Shown here: in pieces, positions 44,505 through 53,863 of the stretch
Numbering within the stretch: the stretch's first letter is position 1
Layout of the letters: each line of letters begins with the position of its first letter
NCBI GenBank assembly: GCA_032055545.1
Contig: DAMBQR010000015.1
Coordinates: 1-64,000 of the forward strand
Reading direction: 5' to 3'
From: Pseudescherichia sp032055545
Lineage (GTDB): Bacteria > Pseudomonadota > Gammaproteobacteria > Enterobacterales > Enterobacteriaceae
DNA length: 64,000 nucleotides
Translations under genes and position numbers: made by a program
The notes under the pieces: generated by a model
What the model saw: only the letters and a program-made list of their open reading frames with translations
Told to the model about the DNA's origin: nothing
Databases searched by the model: none

Positions 44505-45407
44505 TCAGGCCTGGCTCTGGCTCAGCAGCTTCTGAATGCTGTCGCGGAACTTCTGCCCTTCCTTCAGGTTGCGCAGGCCATACTTCACAAACGCCTGCAT
44601 ATAACCCATTTTCTTACCGCAGTCATAGCTGTCGCCGGTCATCAGCATGGCGTCAACGGACTGTTTTTCTGCCAGACGAGCAATGGCGTCGGTAAGCTGA
44701 ATACGGCCCCATGCGCCCGGCTCGGTTTTCTCCAGCTCTGCCCAGATATCTGCCGACAGGACATAGCGTCCTACCGCCATCAGGTCAGAATCCAGCGTCT
44801 GCGGCTGATCCGGCTTCTCGATAAAGTTAGTAATGCGGCTTACTTTACCTTCGCTATCCAGCGGCTCTTTGGTCTGGATCACAGAGTACTCGGAGAGATC
44901 GCCCTTCATGCGCTTCGCCAGCACCTGGCTGCGGCCAGTCTCGTTAAAGCGGGCCACCATCGCGGCCAGGTTGTAGCGCAGCGGATCGGCGCTCGCCGTA
45001 TCCAGAATGATGTCCGGCAGCACCACTACGAAAGGATTGTCACCGACGATAGGACGCGCGCAGAGGATAGAGTGGCCCAGGCCCAGCGGCTGCGCCTGGC
45101 GCACGTTCATGATAGTCACGCCCGGCGGGCAGATAGACTGCACTTCCGCCAGCAGCTGGCGCTTAACGCGCTGCTCCAGCAGGGCTTCAAGCTCATAGGA
45201 GGTGTCGAAGTGGTTCTCTACCGCGTTTTTAGACGAGTGAGTAACCAGAACGATCTCTTTGATCCCTGCAGCAACCACTTCATCGACGATGTACTGGATC
45301 ATCGGCTTATCGACGATCGGCAGCATCTCTTTAGGGATCGCCTTGGTGGCAGGCAGCATGTGCATCCCCAGACCCGCTACCGGAATAACCGCTTTCAAAT
45401 TAATCAT
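44505..45407 (-). CDS. galF: GalF, UTP-glucose-1-phosphate uridylyltransferase homologue
   Basis: 300 residues from the ATG at 45407 (E. coli 297). It has LKAVIPVAGLGMHMLPATKAIPK, where the usual TR of the nucleotidyltransferase motif (GLGTRMLPATK) is MH, as in E. coli GalF. GalF is therefore thought to be weak or regulatory compared with GalU. It marks the start of enterobacterial O-antigen loci. A GGTGG ribosome site is upstream. Confidence 0.96.
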   Translation of the reverse strand: MINLKAVIPVAGLGMHMLPATKAIPKEMLPIVDKPMIQYIVDEVVAAGIKEIVLVTHSSKNAVENHFDTSYELEALLEQRVKRQLLAEVQSICPPGVTIMNVRQAQPLGLGHSILCARPIVGDNPFVVVLPDIILDTASADPLRYNLAAMVARFNETGRSQVLAKRMKGDLSEYSVIQTKEPLDSEGKVSRITNFIEKPDQPQTLDSDLMAVGRYVLSADIWAELEKTEPGAWGRIQLTDAIARLAEKQSVDAMLMTGDSYDCGKKMGYMQAFVKYGLRNLKEGQKFRDSIQKLLSQSQA

Positions 45408-45437
45408 TATCACTTCCACCTATAAAATGGTTGCTGA

Positions 45438-45466
45438 ATTATAGCCCTTTGATCTCGTTTAGCCAG
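45438..45466 (-). promoter_or_regulatory. Candidate galF promoter
   Basis: A perfect -10 box TATAAT is present on the minus strand (45443-45438), about 31 bp upstream of the galF ATG. The -35 region (TGGCTA at 17 bp spacing) is poor, so this may need activation. Confidence 0.45.
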
Positions 45467-45572
45467 CACGATTTAGCTGGATGACCTCTATCAATTGCGG
45501 CATCTGTAATAGATGTAATACGAAGCCGCGGGTTGAGGCTCCAGGAATCCTCGCAAAGTGCCGATAGAACAA

Positions 45573-46973
45573 TTATGAGCGCTTGGCCGGCAGGGAAAAG
45601 TTTAATTTTTCAGCATTAATTATCTGATGATCGAGTCGGTCAATATCCACCGAACTCTGCCCTTTTTCATTCACAGCATGAATATTCGCCAGCGAAAGCA
45701 GGGTATCCCGCTTCGCCATAAAGCGACCGCGCACGTCTTTGCGCAGGTCGAAATGGAGCTTCAGCGCCGGGCCGCTGGCCGCCTCCTGCATCACCTGAAT
45801 ATTACGCATAAACAGGTGCTGAGGCTTATTATGTATCTCCAGCGACGCGCGCTGAATATTGAGGTTGGTCAGCGCGACAAACGAGGTTGCATTCCCTGAT
45901 GAGATCTGAATCCCGCGTAATTTCCGCGTTTCGCCACTGTTGTCTAAATGGATCGCATTTAGTTTAAAGTTTTGCGGTATCGAAAGATAATTACCTTTAA
46001 TGACCCCGTAACCAATTAACATTCCGGCGCTGTTGCGCATTTTTACATCATCGATAACGAAATTATCGCAGCCGTAAATGGCAACCGTGGCGTTATCAAT
46101 GCCCGCTTTCTTACTGTAGTCGGGGGTGATATCCGTGGCGGTGATGTGGCGGATGACAAAGTGCTTGCCGTTTTCGACATGCACCAGCTGGCGACAGTGG
46201 CTGCCGGTAATGTTGGCCACGGTAAAATGCTTAACTGCCTGGTCTTCCGGGTAGTCGTTGTCGTAGGTGCTGCCCGCCAGCCCGATGCCGATCCCCCAGT
46301 TAATTTTGCCGTTGGTACAGTCGATGTGGTCAATGACATGGTCGGAGATCAGCAGGTCACGATCGTTGATCGCCACGTTCCACTCGATGGCGTCCCCCTG
46401 CAGGTAGCTGAAACGACCGTTGGTAATGCGCGCCCCGTCAATCTGATTATGGAAACCCTGGCGCAGAATGGCGTAGTTGGCTTTAGTCACGGTGATATTG
46501 TCGATGACCAGGTTACGCATAACCCGCTTCTCTTTGCCACCGATATAGATCTGCGTCACCGGGCCGTAGCCGCTCATCGTCACGCCTTCGATAGTGCAGT
46601 CTGAGCCGCGCACGTCGAGGGTGATGTTATAGAGGCTACCGCCCTCTTCACCCCGTACCCGACAGCCATTCTGCAACACGAAGCGCCCCCGGCCGTTGCC
46701 CTTAAGCGCCCCGCGAATTAGCAGCGTTTTACCCGCCGGGATAAAAATCGCGGTGTTGATGTTCTCGCAAACCACGCCCGCCGGCACCAGCACCGTGCTG
46801 GCCTCGGCAAAGGCCTGCTTGAAGGCGGCGATAACGTCCTCTTTCAGATAGCGGCGGATATCAACGCTGCCGGACGCCTGGGCCTGAAGCAGCGGCGAGT
46901 ACAGAAGAGGCAGCGCCGCCAGGGCAGAGCCTGCTCCGATAAAGCGGCGGCGGGAGAGTAAGATATCTGACAT
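45573..46973 (-). CDS. wcaM: Colanic acid biosynthesis protein WcaM
   Basis: 466 residues, matching E. coli WcaM (464 aa). The N-terminus has SRRRFIGAG followed by a hydrophobic stretch, a twin-arginine-type signal, so it is probably exported folded. The rest is a parallel beta-helix (pectate lyase-like) with repeats such as CTIEGVTMSGYGPVTQIYIG and NKPQHLFMRNIQVMQ. It is the last gene of the colanic acid operon. Its exact role is not known; the fold suggests binding or processing of the polymer. Confidence 0.94.
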   Translation of the reverse strand: MSDILLSRRRFIGAGSALAALPLLYSPLLQAQASGSVDIRRYLKEDVIAAFKQAFAEASTVLVPAGVVCENINTAIFIPAGKTLLIRGALKGNGRGRFVLQNGCRVRGEEGGSLYNITLDVRGSDCTIEGVTMSGYGPVTQIYIGGKEKRVMRNLVIDNITVTKANYAILRQGFHNQIDGARITNGRFSYLQGDAIEWNVAINDRDLLISDHVIDHIDCTNGKINWGIGIGLAGSTYDNDYPEDQAVKHFTVANITGSHCRQLVHVENGKHFVIRHITATDITPDYSKKAGIDNATVAIYGCDNFVIDDVKMRNSAGMLIGYGVIKGNYLSIPQNFKLNAIHLDNSGETRKLRGIQISSGNATSFVALTNLNIQRASLEIHNKPQHLFMRNIQVMQEAASGPALKLHFDLRKDVRGRFMAKRDTLLSLANIHAVNEKGQSSVDIDRLDHQIINAEKLNFSLPAKRS

Positions 46974-46985
46974 ATAACCTCTGGC

Positions 46986-48206
46986 TTAGAGCGCTTGCAG
47001 CAGCGTGGCAAGCCGCTGGTTAATGATTTGCTGATTGAACTCGGTCTCAACTTTCTCCCGCGCGCGGGACACCACCGGCACCAACGCCTCCTGCTGGATA
47101 GCGCTCAGCGCCGCCAGCCGGTCCGCCAGCGCCTCGGGATCGTTCTCAGGTACCAGCCAGCCGGAGTAGTCAGCGTCGATCAGCTCGGGAATACCACTGT
47201 GTACGGTTGAGACGACCGGCAGGCCTACCGCCATCGCCTCCATCAGCGCCACCGGGATCCCCTCCATATCGCCATCCGCGCCGGTGACCGAAGGCAACAG
47301 GAAGATATCCGCCTCATCCAGCATCGCCTTTACCTCGTGGCTCGGCTTGAAGCCCGGCATCTCAATCATCTCCTGCAGATCGTATTTGGCGATCAGATCG
47401 CGCAGGCGCTGCTCCCACGGCCCGATGCCCAGAATGCGGTAGTGAAAATCAATACCCTGATCCCTGAGCAGACGGCAGGCCTCGATGGCCACGTGCAGCC
47501 CCTTCTTCTCGGTGAGACGGGCAACGGAGATGATATTTAGCCGGCTTGCCGGAGCCTGCACGGGTCGGCGGGAGAAGCGTGACATATCCACCCCCATGCG
47601 CGAGACGGCAATCTTATGCGCCGGGCAGCCCATATTCATCAGCCGTCCAGCCCACAGCTCACTGATAGGCAGCATCAGGTCGCCCCGGTGAAAGAGCTGC
47701 TGGTACTCCGGCGTATAGTGGCTGAGTACCGCCCGGCTGGAGACGTCGATGCCGTGGAAGACGGTGGCAATTTTCCCGTTAAGCACGCCCAGCTCGCGCA
47801 GCTTGGCCGCCGTGACGCCCGCCGGGCCAAAGTGGGCAATAAAGACGTCGGCATGAAAGGTGCGCGGCGCGAGACCGCACATCGCCCCCAGGATCAGGTT
47901 GCGCGCTTCGGCACCGTAGCGTCCGACGTTCAGCGCTCGCCAGGTTGCCCCCCGCCCTGCCCCGCGCAGCAGCGCCGTACCGCGATAGCGCAGCTTCGCC
48001 AGCTTGCCCTGCGGCTCGTCCAGCAGCCAGTGGGTCTTCTCCGCCAGGCGATAGTGCTGAAACGCCGCGTGGGTATTGCTCAGATCCCCTTTATGCATCG
48101 CCACAATCTCGACCTCGTGGCCCATCTCAATAAAGGCAACGATCTGATCCAGCACGAAGGTCTCTGACGAGAGGGGAAACTTAAGCAAAAAGAAGCTGAC
48201 CTTCAT
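46986..48206 (-). CDS. wcaL: Colanic acid glycosyltransferase WcaL
   Basis: 406 residues, GT4 family (E. coli WcaL 406). It starts MKVSFFLLKFPLSSETFVLDQ, with VFHGIDVSS, SVARLTEKKGLHVAIEAC and EX7E in EGIPVALMEAMAVGLPVVST. It is thought to add the galactose or glucuronate that completes the colanic acid side chain. It overlaps wcaK by ATGA. Confidence 0.95.
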   Translation of the reverse strand: MKVSFFLLKFPLSSETFVLDQIVAFIEMGHEVEIVAMHKGDLSNTHAAFQHYRLAEKTHWLLDEPQGKLAKLRYRGTALLRGAGRGATWRALNVGRYGAEARNLILGAMCGLAPRTFHADVFIAHFGPAGVTAAKLRELGVLNGKIATVFHGIDVSSRAVLSHYTPEYQQLFHRGDLMLPISELWAGRLMNMGCPAHKIAVSRMGVDMSRFSRRPVQAPASRLNIISVARLTEKKGLHVAIEACRLLRDQGIDFHYRILGIGPWEQRLRDLIAKYDLQEMIEMPGFKPSHEVKAMLDEADIFLLPSVTGADGDMEGIPVALMEAMAVGLPVVSTVHSGIPELIDADYSGWLVPENDPEALADRLAALSAIQQEALVPVVSRAREKVETEFNQQIINQRLATLLQAL

Positions 48207-49480
48207 TTTTCCTCCCGGACGCGTTTCAGCACCGACTCCACCATCTCCATGCCGTGCTGCCGCTCATGGGCCACGGCATCGCTGAGGCGCTGACCCAGGG
48301 CCGGAAGCTGGCCAAGGGTATCAGCCACCATCGCCTCCAGCGAGCCGTCCAGCAGGTGACGAATATCGATGGCCATCTCCGGCATGCCCAGCTGCTGCAT
48401 AATGCCCGCTGACTTGTGTTCGTAGTTGATAGCGATCGCCGGGGTGCCAAAATTCATCGAGATAATGGCCGAGTGCAGGCGGGTCCCCACCGTCAGATCG
48501 CAGGCGGCAAAGATTTTGCCCATCTCAAGGTCGTTAAGTTCATCCATCACCACGTGATAGCGCGAGGGATCGCTGACATGCTCGCGCAGGTTGAGCGCCA
48601 CCATGCGATCGTCCTTGTTATAGCTGTCGATGCCGGTACAGGTGGAGAGGGCCAGCACCTGGTAGCCCGCATCAATAATGCGGTTGACCACCCCGGCAAA
48701 GGCCTGCTCATAGGCTTTTTGCGTGGTGCCGAGCCGCTTATCGAAGGGGGCCAGCTCGCGCAGGGTAATGGCGACCGTCTTCTCTTTTGCCGCCACGCTG
48801 AGCCAGTGGGCCACCGCATAGTTCGGCACGAACGCCTCGTCGTGATCCACCAGCCAGGCGGTATCCACCCCCTGCTCGACTTTCGCAGTGGTGATCTGGC
48901 TGCGCTCCATCAGTTCGAGGCTGACGCGCTCACGCAGGATCAGCGCGTCGCAGTGGCCGAAGACGTAGTTCGCCAGCTGGTTGAACTGCGCGTCCTGGAA
49001 CGGGCCGACGCTGTGGCCGATCATATAGAGCGGCTTTTTGGCCATAAAGGTGCAGAGGGCATGCTCGAACTGCGGCACGCCGTAGAGATCGACAAAGAAC
49101 GAGCCGCCGACCTGGATAATGGCGTCGTAGCCCGCCAGCAGGCGGACAAAGTCGGTGAAGCCCTGGGCGATGGCGATGTTGCGCAGCTTGCCGCTGTCGG
49201 TGACCCGGGAGAGCAGTACCTGATGCTGGTAGCGGCGGCGCAGCACCTTTTTGACTCGCCCCATCACGCCAGCGGCGTTGTTATGCTGCTTCATCTGGCT
49301 ATAGAGCGGATCGCCCATCACCGGACGGTTCAGCAGCCAGGAGGAGCTGACCGGATAGCGGCTCATCACGTCCACCTCGGCGTCTGGCTCCAGTACGGCG
49401 ATTGCGTCCAGCAGCCCGCGCAGGATGGCGCTGTCGCCACGGTTCCCGCAGGTATGGTTGCCCAGAATTAATAGTTTCAT
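48203..49480 (-). CDS. wcaK: Colanic acid pyruvyl transferase WcaK
   Basis: 425 residues, polysaccharide pyruvyl transferase family (E. coli 426): MKLLILGNHTCGNRGDSAILRGLL, IGHSVGPFQDAQFNQLA, GTRLHSAIISMNFGTPAIAINYEHKS. It adds the pyruvate ketal to the terminal galactose. Overlaps wcaL at its 3' end. Confidence 0.96.
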   Translation of the reverse strand: MKLLILGNHTCGNRGDSAILRGLLDAIAVLEPDAEVDVMSRYPVSSSWLLNRPVMGDPLYSQMKQHNNAAGVMGRVKKVLRRRYQHQVLLSRVTDSGKLRNIAIAQGFTDFVRLLAGYDAIIQVGGSFFVDLYGVPQFEHALCTFMAKKPLYMIGHSVGPFQDAQFNQLANYVFGHCDALILRERVSLELMERSQITTAKVEQGVDTAWLVDHDEAFVPNYAVAHWLSVAAKEKTVAITLRELAPFDKRLGTTQKAYEQAFAGVVNRIIDAGYQVLALSTCTGIDSYNKDDRMVALNLREHVSDPSRYHVVMDELNDLEMGKIFAACDLTVGTRLHSAIISMNFGTPAIAINYEHKSAGIMQQLGMPEMAIDIRHLLDGSLEAMVADTLGQLPALGQRLSDAVAHERQHGMEMVESVLKRVREEK

Positions 49481-49505
49481 AGTGACCTCAATAAACGAAA
49501 TTGGT

Positions 49506-50984
49506 TTAACCTGCCCGCAGGAGCGTTCTTAATTTTTCATTGCGGCACAGCTGGCGTTTGATCTCCACCACCAGCGCGTTACGCGACAGCGCGAGGGTGA
49601 CCGCAAACGTCAGCGCGCCCGCGGCAATCTGGACGATTAGCAGGGTCACCAGCGGCAGATGGCCGCTCAGCGCCAGCCCCAGTCCGTAGCTCACCGCCAG
49701 CATCGGCAGCGACAGGTAGAACGGCAGCCAGAGGCTAAGCACGTACTGACGGTAGCTCGGGCCGAGCACCGGCCTGATCATCACGAAATAGCTGAGAACG
49801 GTATTGATAATCTGTACCAGCAGGAAGCCAAGGGTGACCCCCAGCGCCCCCGCCAGCTGGCCGCCGACGATGATGGCGGGCACAAAGAGCGCGGTTTTGA
49901 ACAGATTAAACTTAAAGCTGATATCGACCCGCGCCTTGGCCATCAGCAGGGAGCCAATCGGGTTCCCTACGGCGCGCAGCAGGCCGACGATGCACAGCAG
50001 CTGCAGGATGGGGATAATGCCGCGCCACTTCTCGCCAAACACCAGCGGCACCATGTTATTGGCGACCACCATCAGGCCCAGCAGTACCGGGAAGTTGATG
50101 ATCCCTACCGCCGACAGCAGCTTGTAAAAATTCAGCCGCAGCTTAGCCGTATCGTCCTGAATTTTGGCGAAGGCCGGGAACAGCACGCGGGTGATGATAG
50201 GGTTAAGCTTCATCGGCGGGACCACCGCCACGTTGTAGGCGAGGTTATAGCCTCCGGCCACGCTGGCCCCGAGGATGCGCGCCAGCACCAGCGTGGAGAG
50301 GTTGGTGTTGACGTAGTTGATGACGCTGTCCGCCGTAAGCCACGCCCCGAAACGCAGATTGGCGTTGACCGAGGCAAGAGAGAAGTGCAGGCCCGGACGG
50401 TAGATTTTACGGCCGAAGAAGCCAAACAGCAGCGTGCGCACGGCGGTGTTGACCAGATAACCGACGATGGCAGTCATCGCCAGCGGCCAGAACCACGCGC
50501 CAATCACCGTCACGCTGAATCCCGCGACTACAGAGAGCGTTTCGATTGCGCCAATTTTGCCGAACTCTAACTCTTTTTGCATCAGAGCGCGGAACTGCTG
50601 GCCGTGGGGGATCACCACAAAGGCCAGCGACAACGTCTTGATCAGCGGGGCGATGTCCGGGTTGTGCAGTACCCGGGCCAGGGTATCGCTCAGGAAAAAC
50701 ATCGCTACGCAGACCAGCAGCCCCAGCCCGACGTTGAGCCAGTAGAGGGTAGTCAGCTCCAGCTGGCTGATCTCTTTGCGCTGGATGATCGAGTTGGCAA
50801 TGCCGAAATCGGACAGCGTATCGGCGAGGGCGATAATGGTCAGCGCCACGGTCAGCAGGCCAAACTGATGGCTGTCGATAATGCGCGCCAGCCAGGTCAT
50901 CTGCACCAGCCCGAGGCCAATGATGGTGACGGTGGCCATCGCCGACCACTTGGCCCCGCTCAGGGTTTTCTCTCTCAGGCTCAC
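49506..50984 (-). CDS. wzxC: Colanic acid flippase WzxC
   Basis: 492 residues, the E. coli length, with about fourteen membrane segments and polysaccharide transporter motifs: KTLSGAKWSAMATVTIIGLGLVQM, SDFGIANSIIQRKEIS, NLRFGAWLTADSVINYVNTN. It translocates the lipid-linked colanic acid unit across the inner membrane. Confidence 0.96.
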   Translation of the reverse strand: MSLREKTLSGAKWSAMATVTIIGLGLVQMTWLARIIDSHQFGLLTVALTIIALADTLSDFGIANSIIQRKEISQLELTTLYWLNVGLGLLVCVAMFFLSDTLARVLHNPDIAPLIKTLSLAFVVIPHGQQFRALMQKELEFGKIGAIETLSVVAGFSVTVIGAWFWPLAMTAIVGYLVNTAVRTLLFGFFGRKIYRPGLHFSLASVNANLRFGAWLTADSVINYVNTNLSTLVLARILGASVAGGYNLAYNVAVVPPMKLNPIITRVLFPAFAKIQDDTAKLRLNFYKLLSAVGIINFPVLLGLMVVANNMVPLVFGEKWRGIIPILQLLCIVGLLRAVGNPIGSLLMAKARVDISFKFNLFKTALFVPAIIVGGQLAGALGVTLGFLLVQIINTVLSYFVMIRPVLGPSYRQYVLSLWLPFYLSLPMLAVSYGLGLALSGHLPLVTLLIVQIAAGALTFAVTLALSRNALVVEIKRQLCRNEKLRTLLRAG

Positions 50985-50995
50985 AGTGTACTCAC

Positions 50996-52390
50996 TCAGT
51001 AGGCCGCTTTGTTAACAAAGCCTTTGAAAATGGTCAGGAAAACGATCTTGATATCGAACCAGAGGCTCCATTCACGAATGTACTCAAGGTCGAACTCGAT
51101 CCGTTTTTCCATCTTCTCCAGGGTGTCAGTCTCCCCGCGCCAGCCGTTGATCTGCGCCCAGCCGGTAATGCCTGGCTTAACCTTATGGCGCAGCATGTAG
51201 CCCTGGATCAGGGTCCGATACTGCTCGTTATGGGCGACGGCGTGCGGGCGCGGACCCACAATCGACATGCCACCGGTCAGGACGTTAATAAACTGCGGCA
51301 GCTCGTCGAGAGAGGTACGGCGCAGGAAGTTGCCGACGCGGGTGACGCGGGGATCGTTCTGCGTCGCCTGGGTGACCACGCTGTCGTTCTCCATCACCTT
51401 CATGGAGCGGAACTTCCACACCATGATCGGCTTACCGTCCATGCCGTAGCGGGTCTGGCGGAAGATCACCGGACCTGGCGAGGTGAGCTTCACGGCGGCG
51501 GCGATGCTCAGCAGCACCGGGGAGATCATCAGCAGGATCAGCGACGACAGCACAATGTCCTCGACGCGCTTCAGCACGCGGTTCAGGCCAGAGAGCGGCG
51601 TATCGTACAGCGGCACCACTGGAATGCCGTTCATCTCCTCAATACGCGAGTGCAGGATGTTGAAGGTAAAGACGTCCGGGATGAGGATCACCGAGCAGGT
51701 GGTATCCGCCAGCTCGTTCACCAGCCTTTTAATGCTGGCGGCGTCGTTCATCGACATGGCGATATAGACGTTATGAATTTTCGCTGCCTTGGCATCTTCG
51801 ATCAGCTGCTCGATAGTGCCAGCCCAGTCCGCCGAGACGCCTTCGGGACTCACGTCGTGATAGACGCCTACCACCTCGAAGCCCAGCCACGGCTCGTTAC
51901 GGAAGCTCTCCAGCAGCATCTGGCCCACCGGCAGATCGCCTGCAATGGCGACTCGCCGGGTATTATACCCGCGATTGCGCAGCCAGCCTGCACCGAAGCG
52001 GATCAGCGAGCGGCAGACCACCAGGCCAATGCTGCTCAGCACGTACCAGGCGAAAAACAGCGAGAAGTCATCATTAAAATCAGAGTTGAACGCCATCAGC
52101 CCGGCGCTGAAGATCAGGCTCAGGGTCCAGTTTTGCAGCAGCAGCACCAGCTCGGTAGAAATTTTCACCCCGCGCCACGAGCGGTAGAAGTCGGTCATAC
52201 CGCCAATCATCTGGAAAACCACCAGCGCCATCAGCGCCATCAGCAGATGCAGATAGAAAAAGGGTAAGGCATATGCCTTACAGACCACCCAAAGCCCGCC
52301 AAACAGGATGGTGATGTCCGAAAATCGCTGCACCATAGAGATTAACGATGCATTCGTTTTGGCTCGCTCGCGCTTTTTTAAGTTTGTCAT
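50996..52390 (-). CDS. wcaJ: Undecaprenyl-phosphate glucose phosphotransferase WcaJ
   Basis: 464 residues (same as E. coli). Four N-terminal membrane segments, a Rossmann-like central domain (RRVAIAGDLPVGQMLLESF), a hairpin membrane segment near 280 and the catalytic C-terminal PHPT domain: PVIFRQTRYGMDGKPIMVWKFRSM, RTSLDELPQFINVL, GMSIVGPRPHA. It transfers glucose-1-phosphate to undecaprenyl phosphate and starts colanic acid synthesis. Confidence 0.97.
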   Translation of the reverse strand: MTNLKKRERAKTNASLISMVQRFSDITILFGGLWVVCKAYALPFFYLHLLMALMALVVFQMIGGMTDFYRSWRGVKISTELVLLLQNWTLSLIFSAGLMAFNSDFNDDFSLFFAWYVLSSIGLVVCRSLIRFGAGWLRNRGYNTRRVAIAGDLPVGQMLLESFRNEPWLGFEVVGVYHDVSPEGVSADWAGTIEQLIEDAKAAKIHNVYIAMSMNDAASIKRLVNELADTTCSVILIPDVFTFNILHSRIEEMNGIPVVPLYDTPLSGLNRVLKRVEDIVLSSLILLMISPVLLSIAAAVKLTSPGPVIFRQTRYGMDGKPIMVWKFRSMKVMENDSVVTQATQNDPRVTRVGNFLRRTSLDELPQFINVLTGGMSIVGPRPHAVAHNEQYRTLIQGYMLRHKVKPGITGWAQINGWRGETDTLEKMEKRIEFDLEYIREWSLWFDIKIVFLTIFKGFVNKAAY

Positions 52391-52410
52391 CGTTGTTCCT
52401 GTTCATTAAT

Positions 52411-52430
52411 GCCCTCTCCGAAGAGAGGGC
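52411..52430 (-). other. UUCG tetraloop hairpin between cpsG and wcaJ
   Basis: The minus strand reads GCCCTCTC-TTCG-GAGAGGGC: a perfect 8-bp stem closed by C(UUCG)G, one of the most stable RNA tetraloops. It has no T-tract (ATTAATGAAC follows), so it is more likely an mRNA stability or processing element than a terminator. Confidence 0.7.
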
Positions 52431-52439
52431 TCGCAACGG

Positions 52440-53810
52440 CTACCTGTCGAGCAGCGCCAGAATTTCCCGCGTCTTCGCCTCCATCAGCGAGGGGTCGCCG
52501 CATGACTCGACGTTGAGGCGCACCACCGGCTCGGTGTTGGAGGAGCGCAGGTTAAAGCGCCACGTCGGGAAGGCAACGCTAAGGCCGTCGGTCCGGTCAA
52601 CCTCCTGCGCTCCGCTGGCAAAATGCTGCTCCACGCGGGCGATCGCCTGCGCCGGTTCGCTGAGGGTACGGTTGATCTCCCCGCTGGCCGGAAACGCCGC
52701 CATGCGATCGCGCACCAGCGCCGACAGCGGCTGGCCGGAGAGGCATAGCAGCTCGGTGACCAGTAGCCAGGGGATCATGCCGCTGTCGCAGTAGGCGAAG
52801 TCACGGAAGTAGTGGTGGGCGCTCATCTCTCCGCCGTAGATCGCATCCTCGGCGCGCATCCGCTCTTTAATAAAGGCGTGGCCAGTTTTCGACATTACCG
52901 GCGTGCCACCGGCCTGGGTCACCACGTCCACCGTGTTCCAGGAGAGACGTGGATCGTGGATGATCTTCGCCCCAGGGTGCTTCTCCAGGAACGCCTGGGC
53001 CAGCAGGCCAACAATGTAGTAGCCCTCAATAAACTGGCCGTCGCCGTCGAACAGGAAGCAGCGGTCAAAGTCGCCGTCAAAGGCGATGCCCATATCGGCC
53101 CGGTGCGCAATGACCGCGTCGCGGGTGCTGTCCCGGCACTCCGGCAGCAGCGGGTTGGGAATACCGTTCGGGAAGCTGCCGTCGGGAGTGTTGTGCACTT
53201 TGATAAAGGTCACCGGCACCTTCAGCGCCTGGAAACGCGCCTCGATGGCATCGATCACCGGCCCCGCCGCACCGTTGCCGGAGTTGATCACCAGCGTCAA
53301 CGGCTTGAGATTCGCCACGTCGATATAGCCCAGCAGGTGATCGATATAGACCTCGCGCAGGTCGATCTGCTTATAGCTGCCGCGCTTCGCCGGGTTCACC
53401 GGCGGGAAGTCGTTGGTCTCTGCCAGACGCTGGACGTCGCGCAGGCCGGTATCGCCGCTGATGGGACGCGCGCCCTTGCGCACCAGCTTCATGCCGTTGT
53501 AGTCCATCGGGTTGTGGCTGGCGGTGACTTCAATCCCGCCGTCAATCCCGAGATGGAAGGTGGCGAAGTAGATCTCCTCTGTGCCGCACAGGCCGAGGTC
53601 GAGCACGTCCACCCCGGCGTCCTGCAGCCCCTTCGCCAGGGCCAGCTTCAGCGCCTCGCTGGTCAGGCGCACGTCGCCCCCCAGCACAATGGTCTGCGGC
53701 TTGAGGTATTCGCCATAGGCACGGCCAATGCGCCAGGCGATCTCTTCATTGAGCTCCGTGCCCAGCCTGCCGCGAATATCATAGGCTTTAAAACAGGTTA
53801 ATTTTTCCAT
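52440..53810 (-). CDS. cpsG: Phosphomannomutase
   Basis: 456 residues, the E. coli CpsG/ManB length, from the ATG at 53810: LTCFKAYDIRGRLGTELNEEIAWRIGRAYG, the phosphoserine loop GIEVTASHNPMDYNGMK, metal-binding DGDFDRCFLFD and NLRSSNTEPVVRLN. It converts mannose-6-phosphate to mannose-1-phosphate for GDP-fucose. An in-frame ATG four codons upstream was rejected on length. Confidence 0.96.
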   Translation of the reverse strand: MEKLTCFKAYDIRGRLGTELNEEIAWRIGRAYGEYLKPQTIVLGGDVRLTSEALKLALAKGLQDAGVDVLDLGLCGTEEIYFATFHLGIDGGIEVTASHNPMDYNGMKLVRKGARPISGDTGLRDVQRLAETNDFPPVNPAKRGSYKQIDLREVYIDHLLGYIDVANLKPLTLVINSGNGAAGPVIDAIEARFQALKVPVTFIKVHNTPDGSFPNGIPNPLLPECRDSTRDAVIAHRADMGIAFDGDFDRCFLFDGDGQFIEGYYIVGLLAQAFLEKHPGAKIIHDPRLSWNTVDVVTQAGGTPVMSKTGHAFIKERMRAEDAIYGGEMSAHHYFRDFAYCDSGMIPWLLVTELLCLSGQPLSALVRDRMAAFPASGEINRTLSEPAQAIARVEQHFASGAQEVDRTDGLSVAFPTWRFNLRSSNTEPVVRLNVESCGDPSLMEAKTREILALLDR

Positions 53811-53821
53811 AATGGCCTCCA

Positions 53822-53850
53822 TAGGCCCGGTAAGCGCACGCTGCCGGGCA
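53822..53850. repeat. REP element between cpsB and cpsG
   Basis: GCCCGG at 53825-53830 and CCGGGC at 53844-53849 flank a GCGCACGCT core. On the minus strand CAGCGTGCGCTTACCGGGCC is typical of enterobacterial REP sequences. Intercistronic REPs protect upstream mRNA from 3' decay. Confidence 0.8.
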
Positions 53851-53863
53851 GAGTTAATGCGTA

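Noticed and set aside
48416..49471. 351-codon plus-strand frame opposite wcaK
   Set aside because: Antisense shadow; wcaK is clearly the real gene by homology.
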